Source: Thermoplasmata archaeon
GTDB lineage: Archaea > Thermoplasmatota > Thermoplasmata > SG8-5
Direction of reading: 5' to 3'
Assembly: GCA_030655715.1 (NCBI GenBank)
Contig: JAUSPR010000157.1
Span: forward strand, 1-8,243
DNA length: 8,243 nt
The notes below the pieces were generated by a model. That model ran no database searches and had not been told where the DNA came from. It worked only from the letters and a program-made list of their open reading frames with translations. This document shows, piece by piece, positions 1 through 7,400 of the stretch. Each line of letters opens with the position of its first letter. Position 1 is the first letter of the stretch. Both the position numbers and the translations under genes were made by a program.

Positions 1-291
1 CAGGGCTGGCGCGCCGTTGGCCAGCACATTTTTCCAGGTACGTTCCCCGGATTTGCCCTCCTGAAGGCCTTTTTGCTTCTTGACGCCGAGTTTGTAAATT
101 GTTGCAGCAAAGCTCGTGACCAGGAAAAGGAAAAGGAGCAAAATCCAGCTTATTCCACCGGTAAGCCCTATCACGATGCCGACAATGAGTGCGGCCAGGG
201 AACCGTCCAGCGTCAGAACCTTCTTGTAATAGGCCAGCAAGGACAGCGAAAGGCATATTGCGACAATCAGAATTGCATCCATCCACAACAT
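1..291 (-). CDS. DUF92 / TIGR00297-family integral membrane protein, N-terminal part (cut by left edge)
   Basis: Reading the minus strand from an ATG at 291 gives 97 open codons to the window edge with no stop. The protein starts MLWMDAILIVAICLSLSLLA. It continues with a second membrane segment around residues 32-66 (LDGSLAALIVGIVIGLTGG, then ISWILLLFLFLVTSFAA) and a basic loop leading into GERTWKNVLANGAPAL. A Leu-rich first helix, an LxGxLAA-VG-IG-GG second segment and an (R)xxxNVLANG motif are the pattern I recognise for DUF92 (Pfam PF01940). This family includes plant VTE6, a phytyl-phosphate kinase, so an isoprenoid-phosphate kinase role is possible but is family-level inference. The start at 291 is preferred over the ATG at 282 because AAGG lies 5 nt upstream. 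The gene begins 46 bp after the zinc-ribbon/TPR gene on the same strand and may be co-transcribed with it. Family call is fairly sure; substrate is unknown. Confidence 0.8.
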   Translation of the reverse strand, partial: MLWMDAILIVAICLSLSLLAYYKKVLTLDGSLAALIVGIVIGLTGGISWILLLFLFLVTSFAATIYKLGVKKQKGLQEGKSGERTWKNVLANGAPAL

Positions 292-337
292 GACAGCCTT
301 GACAATGGTGATTGATGATAAAAAGGTTTGTAATCGC

Positions 338-3300
338 CTACAAAGTTTGAACATCGTGCTCTATTGGCGGCATCTGGCCCTTGGCCCTTGCACCCACATG
401 ATTGAGGCACTTAATTGCCTGTTCGCGTTTTCCCATCTTGGCAAGCACATATCCCTTGTTTATCCAGGCATCGTCATAGTTCTGGTTTATCTTTATCGCA
501 CGGTTGTAATGCTTGAGTGCTTCCACATACTCCTTTTGACGCGCATGGGCATTGCCCATATTGTTCCAGGCAATCTCGTAGAACGGATTGCATTCGATGG
601 CACGACGGTAACATTCCACGGCGATATTACGTTCGCCCTGCTTGGAATGTGCATTGCCCTTGTTCACCCAGGTAACCTCATTGTTGGGATTTATGGCCAG
701 AGCCATGTCCAGGCACTTGATGCCCTCCTCGAACTGACCCATCAGGATTAGTGCCGAACCCTTGCTGTACCAGGGTACATCGTACTCAACCAGCGGGCTT
801 CCGAGAACTTCAACTCGCTTCATCTGGCTCTTTGTAAGGGCATCATCATACGAGGCCAGAGCCTTTCCATAGTTCCGTTTCATGTAGTGGGCGTCACCGC
901 GCACTATGTCCGATTCTATCGAGGTGTATATTGCATTCTCGTACAGGAGGAATATGAAACTCAAGAAAATCAGGGCAGTGCCCAGACCGGCCACCATTAC
1001 GGCAGGCGATAGTGAATCAGGAATGAAACCAGATTGCGTGTATGCAACCAGGGTGGCCAAGAATATCATGGTCGTTCCCGAGAACCAGGTGAATATGAAC
1101 CTCACTCTGGCCCGTATCCAGAGAAGGCCGATGCAAGTGAGCAAGATAGATATCGAGAGCAATATTCGGTCAAACGCTGGCTGACCCATTAAACCGGAAT
1201 CAGAATTAAGAAATCCGAGAGGCCAGTGCAGTATCACCACTGCGGCAACAAGGAATCCGCTGATGAAAACACTGGCATGCATGATGTCTCCGCGGAAGAA
1301 AGTACCCTTCTCTGTGAGAAACAGATAAATGCCCAGAAGAAGCATGGCTCCAAATATCAGGGCAAGCCCCGGAGCGTAGTAATCACCTGGTGCAATCAGA
1401 TAAAGGAAAATGAAAATGCAAATTGCCGCAATCGAACCATACACACCGGTTGCCCAGTTGGCAACCTTGAATGATGGATGTACAGGAGTATCGAACCTGG
1501 AAAGATCTACCGGGCTTTCTGGAGCAATTTCCTGCTCCATGAGGCTTTCAGCTTCGAACTCCTCGACCGGGAATTCTTCAATAATCTCTGGCTCAATGAA
1601 CTCCAGGGATTCAGCTTCCTGGGCCGAGACCATGTCCGGTATCTCGTCCAGAACTTCGTCCTCGGATATCTCCATTGGAGAAATATCATACTCCGGAACA
1701 GAGTAATCATCTTCCTCGATTACAAGCATCTCAGACAATTCGCCCTTTTCATCGAAGGGAGATTCCTTGGGAGGTAATGGCTCCGGTTCAAGGGCTGCAT
1801 ATCTGGACTCCAGCGCCTTAATGGTATCCTCCAGTTCGAACTCCAGAAAGTCAGTGATGTCCTGGCCAGGTCCTTCGTGCAGAGCCTCCTCTGCGGCAGA
1901 TAAGACCATTCTGCAGAACGGGCATTCGGCGGAATTAGAATCCACCCTTGAACCGCAATTTGGACAATTTATATGCTCTAAATCGCCAATCTGTTTATCC
2001 AGGTCGGCCATCTCACCCGCTCCCTCGAAAAGCAGATTGCCGCAAACAGAACATGCAATGGCATTGATGGATACGAAAGCGCCACAGTCCGGGCATATCT
2101 CCAGACCGGTGAATGTTGGATCCCTTGTAGGTTCTATATCCAATGCCTTTTCCACGCCCAGGAACGTTTTAAGAATATTTGATGCATTGTCTTCTGAGTC
2201 GTCAATCTTTTCTTCTTCATAGGTCGGTTTGAGAGCCGCACCCTCGGGAATGGGCTTGATGCATGATAGACATTCCTTGGCCCCTTCCTGAACGAAAACT
2301 CCGCAATGAGGACATAGAGCCAGGCCATGAACTTCCTTCTCGGGTCCGGCAACGTCCATAGAGGGCATGAATTCGGGCATATCTTCCATGTGCGTGCCGC
2401 AGACAGGACAGGTGCCAGCAGTCTGACTTATGAAAGCGCCGCATACTGTGCAGAGCCCGAGGTTACCATCTGCCTGGAATCTATCTCCAGCTTCCTTGTC
2501 AAGCTCCGCATCCTCAGTAACGCCCAGTAATGCTCTAATTATTGAATTGGCACTCTCTTCCTCATCATCAGGTAAATCAGGTGTAGCCCTGGGAACGAAT
2601 TTCTTTTCCCCCCCCAAGGCATTGCCACAGATATTGCAAACATCTGCGGTTTCCGACACGAAAGTGCCACAAGATGAACAAAGGGCAATGGAATCATTGT
2701 CATAGGGACGTCCCTTCCGGTCCTCAGATAGCAAATTCTTGACCGCGCCAAGGGCTTTTGAGCGAGAGGGTTTTTCCTCTGGTTCTGCTTCGGCCTTGTC
2801 CGAAGCAATGACAAGCAGGCTTAGCAAGTCGTCTGAGGCCTCAGAGCGCTCAGGTAGCAGTTCCTCGGGAGGTTCGAATTCCAGGTCAGAATCAGGGTCG
2901 ATATATGGAATGGACTCGATGAAATTGACCACATCCTCGACATTTTCAATTTTCTTCAGGTCCTCGATTAAATTCTCTGCTGAATCATCATCTTCCGTAA
3001 CGAGCATGTCCAGCAAATCGGCCTCAGGATCTTCCGGTTTAATCAGGGGTTCGGGTTCCTCCTCCTCGAGCATCGAGGCCCCGCAATTGAGACAGGTCTC
3101 AGTATTACCTCCTGTGAATGCGCCGCATCCTGAGCATAAAAATAATGTTACTGGCTCTGAATCGTCATCCTCCAAGTCGGATTCAAGCTCATTCAATTCT
3201 GTTTCCAGAGATATTTCCGGTTCCTGGATGGCTTCCAGGCCCAACTCGGCCATTTCATCCACCGGATCGGCTTCCGGTGCATCATCAAGTGCAGCGCCGC

Positions 3301-3382
3301 AGTTAGGGCATTTACTGGCATTTTCACTGACAAAGGCCCCGCAACCAGGGCAAAGATACAGTGCAGACCCCTCTTTCTCCAT
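338..3382 (-). CDS. multi-zinc-ribbon, six-TM, TPR membrane protein
   Basis: This is a complete 1014-residue protein. Residues 1-490 hold seven zinc ribbons of exact form CxxC-x10-CxxC at 11-28, 83-100, 235-252, 311-328, 357-374, 430-447 and 473-490. The first is CPGCGAFVSENASKCPNC. They are joined by strongly acidic linkers with short hydrophobic helices (e.g. SIIRALLGV, SNILKTFLGV). Residues 500-635 are an acidic, Glu/Pro-rich stalk. Six hydrophobic segments follow at about 645-664, 672-690, 702-725, 739-758, 761-782 and 793-815. Residues 824-1000 hold about five TPRs, the clearest being 904-969 (WVNKGNAHSKQGERNIAVEC, then AWNNMGNAHARQKEYVEALK). An even number of helices puts ribbons and TPRs on the same side, presumably the cytoplasm, which fits zinc ribbons. 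TPRs and ribbons both suggest protein or nucleic-acid scaffolding; I know no function for the whole architecture. The ATG at 3382 has GAGGT just upstream. The DUF92 gene follows 46 bp downstream. Confidence 0.93.
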   Translation of the reverse strand: MEKEGSALYLCPGCGAFVSENASKCPNCGAALDDAPEADPVDEMAELGLEAIQEPEISLETELNELESDLEDDDSEPVTLFLCSGCGAFTGGNTETCLNCGASMLEEEEPEPLIKPEDPEADLLDMLVTEDDDSAENLIEDLKKIENVEDVVNFIESIPYIDPDSDLEFEPPEELLPERSEASDDLLSLLVIASDKAEAEPEEKPSRSKALGAVKNLLSEDRKGRPYDNDSIALCSSCGTFVSETADVCNICGNALGGEKKFVPRATPDLPDDEEESANSIIRALLGVTEDAELDKEAGDRFQADGNLGLCTVCGAFISQTAGTCPVCGTHMEDMPEFMPSMDVAGPEKEVHGLALCPHCGVFVQEGAKECLSCIKPIPEGAALKPTYEEEKIDDSEDNASNILKTFLGVEKALDIEPTRDPTFTGLEICPDCGAFVSINAIACSVCGNLLFEGAGEMADLDKQIGDLEHINCPNCGSRVDSNSAECPFCRMVLSAAEEALHEGPGQDITDFLEFELEDTIKALESRYAALEPEPLPPKESPFDEKGELSEMLVIEEDDYSVPEYDISPMEISEDEVLDEIPDMVSAQEAESLEFIEPEIIEEFPVEEFEAESLMEQEIAPESPVDLSRFDTPVHPSFKVANWATGVYGSIAAICIFIFLYLIAPGDYYAPGLALIFGAMLLLGIYLFLTEKGTFFRGDIMHASVFISGFLVAAVVILHWPLGFLNSDSGLMGQPAFDRILLSISILLTCIGLLWIRARVRFIFTWFSGTTMIFLATLVAYTQSGFIPDSLSPAVMVAGLGTALIFLSFIFLLYENAIYTSIESDIVRGDAHYMKRNYGKALASYDDALTKSQMKRVEVLGSPLVEYDVPWYSKGSALILMGQFEEGIKCLDMALAINPNNEVTWVNKGNAHSKQGERNIAVECYRRAIECNPFYEIAWNNMGNAHARQKEYVEALKHYNRAIKINQNYDDAWINKGYVLAKMGKREQAIKCLNHVGARAKGQMPPIEHDVQTL

Positions 3383-3544
3383 GGAACCTCGGATTCGCTG
3401 GCCATAATACTGGCCTGCTTTTTATATATTAATATATCATCAATGGATTATATATAAGTTATGATTAATTATATTTATGTATTGGATATAATATTGCTCA
3501 ATGTCCTGCTAATGAGGGCTAGAAATTTACTCGAGGAAATATTT
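3383..3544 (-). promoter_or_regulatory. AT-rich intergenic promoter region with TATA-like element
   Basis: This 162-bp spacer separates the hydrolase stop from the zinc-ribbon/TPR start. Its central part, about 3417-3500, is almost pure A/T, in sharp contrast to the mixed-composition coding DNA on both sides. On the minus strand CTTATATA at 3458-3451 matches the archaeal box A consensus (YTTAWATA). It would place the transcript start near 3428 and leave a leader of about 45 nt. A second TATA-like run lies at 3417-3436 (minus-strand ATATTAATATATAAAAAG), closer to the start codon, and would give a much shorter leader. I see no convincing BRE or operator. The region most likely starts a new transcript for the zinc-ribbon/TPR gene and DUF92. 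No gene fits inside it. Confidence 0.55.
3386..3390 (-). promoter_or_regulatory. ribosome binding site (GAGGT) of the zinc-ribbon/TPR gene
   Basis: On the minus strand GAGGT sits three bases before the ATG at 3382. It matches the archaeal/bacterial anti-Shine-Dalgarno sequence, although the spacing is short. It supports the 3382 start over the upstream ATG at 3405, which is in another frame and yields only a short shadow peptide. Confidence 0.6.
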
Positions 3545-4384
3545 TCAAATCTCAATTTCCATGCCGTCATAAGCAAATTCAAGATTCATCCAGGCATATT
3601 TTTTCTCAAGTAATTTGATATCGTCAGGAAGCAATCCAACCTCATCGCCAATGTGGGTGAGTATTACCCTTCCTGGCGTGTATTTCTTGGCAATTTCAAC
3701 TATCTCATCAAGTGAAATTTCATAATGCGGGCCGTTCCTTGCTCTCTCTGCCATTTCCGGGCCATGCCAGCCAGCCTGGAGAATCATCAGAACGCAATCT
3801 CTGAAACGCTCGTCCTCAGGAAAAGGAGTGATATCGCATGGTGCATACACAAACTTCGATTCCCCATTGCTGACAATGTAGGCAGTTGAATGGGTCATGG
3901 TCCTGTGCATTGTTTTGATTATCACAGCCTCGACCTTGACCTTGCCGGCTTGGACTGACCCATTCATTTTGTTAATATGTGCAATGCCCAGCATTTCCCA
4001 GAACTCAAAAAAAGGTCCAAATCTGGACATTATCTCATCATGGACCGGGCCGGGCATGTAAACTTGGGTCTTTGCGCGGGCTACCATGCGCCACTCAAGC
4101 TTCTCCGACCACTTGGTGTTCATTATCTCCAGGATTCGAGCGCCGAGAGTGTGATCAGGATGCCAGTGCGTGAAAAATAGATGGTCAATTTTCTCGATAC
4201 CTGCATTTTCAAGTTCCGCGGCTATTTCCTCCGGTGTGTCAAATAGAATATTCTCGTCATGCAGAAATAGCGAGCATCCAAGCCTTTGAGTTTTATTTTT
4301 CCTGGCATCTTCACATATCGGGCAATGGCAGCCAGGCCTTGGGGTTCGACGGAAACCACCCGAGCCCAGGATTGTGAGTTTCAT
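3545..4384 (-). CDS. metallo-beta-lactamase-fold hydrolase, PhnP-like (COG1235 type)
   Basis: This 279-residue protein (from the ATG at 4384) begins MKLTILGSGG, the typical first strand of the MBL fold. The metal-binding motif THWHPDH is at 72-78 (His73, His75, Asp77, His78). Further candidate ligands are His165, Asp184 in YAPCD, His220 and His244 in LTHIGDE. The early GCHCPIC motif (Cys19, Cys21, Cys24) matches the extra structural zinc site of PhnP-like enzymes. In PhnP a His three residues after the last active-site His helps bind that zinc; here that position is Asp247. This is from memory of the family. PhnP itself is a cyclic phosphate phosphodiesterase, but no other phosphonate-degradation genes are seen, so the substrate is left open. 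No signal peptide; cytoplasmic. A GTG at 4390 would add two residues (MPMKLT); the ATG is preferred because the fold begins there. The gene starts 36 bp after the large secreted-protein gene, so co-transcription is likely. Length is normal for the family. Confidence 0.9.
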   Translation of the reverse strand: MKLTILGSGGFRRTPRPGCHCPICEDARKNKTQRLGCSLFLHDENILFDTPEEIAAELENAGIEKIDHLFFTHWHPDHTLGARILEIMNTKWSEKLEWRMVARAKTQVYMPGPVHDEIMSRFGPFFEFWEMLGIAHINKMNGSVQAGKVKVEAVIIKTMHRTMTHSTAYIVSNGESKFVYAPCDITPFPEDERFRDCVLMILQAGWHGPEMAERARNGPHYEISLDEIVEIAKKYTPGRVILTHIGDEVGLLPDDIKLLEKKYAWMNLEFAYDGMEIEI

Positions 4385-4420
4385 TGGCACCGGAATGTGC
4401 TTGCTGGCAATAATGCTTTC

Positions 4421-7400
4421 TCAAATGGTGTCTGTGATTGTCAGAGTGATCGTGCCAATGTAAACGCCCTGCGATATACCTGCTGGCACATCTATCCACC
4501 ATTCGATGACTGTGAACTCGAAAGACTGCGAAACTATGGCTGCCGAATAATCGGAATACATGGGTCCGGCGGATTCAGTGCCGTTATTTGGAGCTGCTAT
4601 GGGCGTTCCAGGGGAACCGGAAAGGCCCCAAACACAGAGGGTAAGATTTGCACCCAGAAATTGTGTTTGTGAGGATATGTTGGAACTGCCCACCGCCAGT
4701 GAGTGCATATTTTGGACTTGCAGGCTGGTTGCAGGAATGAATTTCGGATTGAGCGGGTCTCCGTTCTGGTGCAGGTCAGGTATTGAGATATTAACAAAAT
4801 ACGGGGTGTTGGATGAGTAGCGAATATTGCTTGGATTTGACAGATGATAGGCTACAGTTCCGGGCGGTGCGCTTCCAGTCGGGTTCCCTGAACTCGAGAT
4901 AGAGGCAAATTCCTTTATGCCAAACTCTTCGTAAGTAAGATTGAATGTGGCCGAAGCAAATCTATCATACATGTAGACCTGCATATCCCAGCTTCCCGGG
5001 TCATTGAGAGCTTTAACCTTGTTCCATGTTTCGCCATCAGTGGCAGCACCCTGGAAGAAACCTGCGCCGTCAGCAGCCCAGGTCTGCTTCCCGAACGTGA
5101 CATTTATCAGCACACGATGGGTGTAACCGTCAGACCCGTACGGAGTCGGGTCGCTCCAGAAACTGGGAATGGCAAATTCCTGTATGCCTGCGGTTGCGTT
5201 TGGATAAATAAGGGTAGGGGGCCCTCCTGGTTCATAGGTGATGTTGAACTGCCTGGTCCTGTTTTCCTTGGTGTTCCAATTTGGTTCTGGATTGGATGCA
5301 TCGCCTATATGATTTTCGTCAAACCATGCGGTAATATTAATTATCAGGTCATTCCAGTGGTCCACACCGCCGACCGTGTAATTGCCCTCGATGAAGAATG
5401 TGTAGGTGCTATCAGCATCCACCTGTGTGTTCAGCTGGGGTGTCTGCAGGATGTCGCTTTGCTTCCAGACACTGACGGTAAATGCATGAGGAAAGTCAGA
5501 GTTGAAGGATACCGTGCCGCCCTCGTCCTTTTCAAGAATGTTGACCCGCCAACCTCCGCTGTTATAGGGAATGAACAACCATTTCGGGCTTGACGGAGGC
5601 TTCATGGCGCATGTGCGATACTTGGTTCCCATTACGGTGTCGGTGTAGCCATCAATGAGAGTCAGATTGGTGTGATAGTACCGCCAGTAATTTCCAAATA
5701 GCCCGTTCGCGCCCACTATCCCGGCCTCGTTCGAGCCGTTGAAGTCCCAGGATATGTCATAGTAAGACTTCCCGGCCTCTGGGCCTTCTATGGTTGACCA
5801 GGAGAGTTTCTGGTCCGTGCCAGTATAAGGATTTAATCGGTATACGCCGTCACCAACTGCCAGACTGTAATTTCTGACAGGATTCCATGATATTGATCTC
5901 AAACCGCCTATTCCGGGGAAGTTCATGAAATCTGAATTGTCAATGAAACATTTTTTCCCGGTTGCGTTCAGTGGCAGTGATTCTGTGAAGAATGCCACAC
6001 CAGTATCAGTATTCTTGACATTTCCAACGAAATAGAACCTATTGTCATAGGGATTGAATGTTATCCCAGTGATGTTCCAGCCCCACATGTCACCGGTTCC
6101 ATTTTCAGCAATTTCATAGCCATTATCAGTGCTGGTCTCGAAATAATAGATGTACTGAAGATTATTGCCCCCAACCAGAAGATTGCCTAGTTCATCAACA
6201 GCCAGAGCGGAGAATGATATCGCAGGCGTGGAAATAGGCACCATGGTGGAGGGTGCGCTGACCGGAACATAATAGAATGAACTCTGGGCATCTGCCGAGT
6301 AATCGCCGCAAATCCAGAATCTTTGGTGAACATTGTCCCAGGCTACACTCTTGAAAATCGTGTAGGGCATGACCCAGCCGTCCTGCAGCATCCAGGGGTA
6401 GTTGTCAACCGCGCCCGCACCGCCTGGAATTGCGTAAGTGGTGTTGCCGATACCGTCACTATTGCCATCAACGCCAGCATAATCGCTCCAGTAATTACCT
6501 CCGTCTGGAAGACCGTTGTCCCAGGAGTTACTAGGTGGGGGAATTGTATCATCCTGCGCCTGCTGGGTGTTGGCGATGAAATTATTGTGGTAAATGAGGT
6601 TGCCGCTGGATGTCAAAGCTGGATTTAGTATTAGTGATATGTCGCCCATATAAGGATAGCTAGCATCGTTCGGGTAGCCTTGGAAATCGTGCAGCACTGT
6701 GAAGGCGGTTGTGTCCTTGTTGAACCGGAATGCGGTTCCCATGCCGCTGGCTCCCCCTTGGTAAGTCATACCATACATTATGATGCCGTCCTGCACCAAA
6801 CTTCCATACGGGTAGTTGCCACCTCCAGAGGCAAAGCTGCGTAGTAATGCGAAGCCCGAACCGTCCGTGTTTATTTTTATAATTGTTCCCAGGTCGCTGG
6901 CTCCGCCTCGATAAGTCATTCCATATAATACTGCGCCATCCCGTGTCAAACTGCCATAGGGATAGCTGCCATCGAATGCGGTCCCGTTGAAGCTGTGCAG
7001 CAGGGTGAAGCTACTTGATGCCTTAGTAAATGAAAATATTGTACCCAGGCCAGAGACACCTCCTTGGTAAGTCATGCCATATAATGCCGCGCCATCCTGA
7101 ACCAAACTACCATAGGGGTAACTGCCGTCAAATGCAGTCCCGTTGAAGCTGTGCAGCAGGGTGAAGCTGCTTCCATTCGTGTTAATTTTGAATAGGGTTC
7201 CTATGTCGCTGGCTCCGCCTCGATAAGTCATTCCATATAAGGTAATGCCATCCCGCGTCAAACTAGCATAGGGGTAGCTGCCATCGAATTTGGTTCCGTT
7301 GAAGCTGTGCAGCATAGTGAAGCTGCTTCCATCTGTGTTGATACTGAAAATGATCCCCTGGTTGCTGGCTCCCCCTTGGTAAGTCATTCCATATAATGCC

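Noticed and set aside
316..328. Terminator after the zinc-ribbon/TPR gene (run of five T on the minus strand)
   Set aside because: Five T residues without a stem are weak even for an archaeal oligo-T terminator, and the DUF92 start follows within 46 bp.
290..751. Plus-strand open frame of 153 codons with hydrophobic stretches
   Set aside because: It lies opposite the TPR region of the zinc-ribbon/TPR gene, which is clearly the real coding strand. It shows no family pattern of its own.
2739..3407. Plus-strand open frame of 222 codons, Ser-rich
   Set aside because: It is the antisense shadow of the acidic, Glu/Asp-rich zinc-ribbon region. GAx/TCx codons read backwards give Ser-rich frames. 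It has no recognisable domain.
3525..3552. Short palindrome-like GAAATATTTTC next to the hydrolase stop as a terminator hairpin
   Set aside because: The stem would be very short and A/T only, without a T tract, so it is not distinguishable from the AT-rich background.
4388..4390. GTG at 4390 as the hydrolase start
   Set aside because: It adds only two residues before the conserved MKLTILGSGG strand, and it overlaps a GGTG that could itself serve as a weak ribosome binding sequence. It cannot be excluded.
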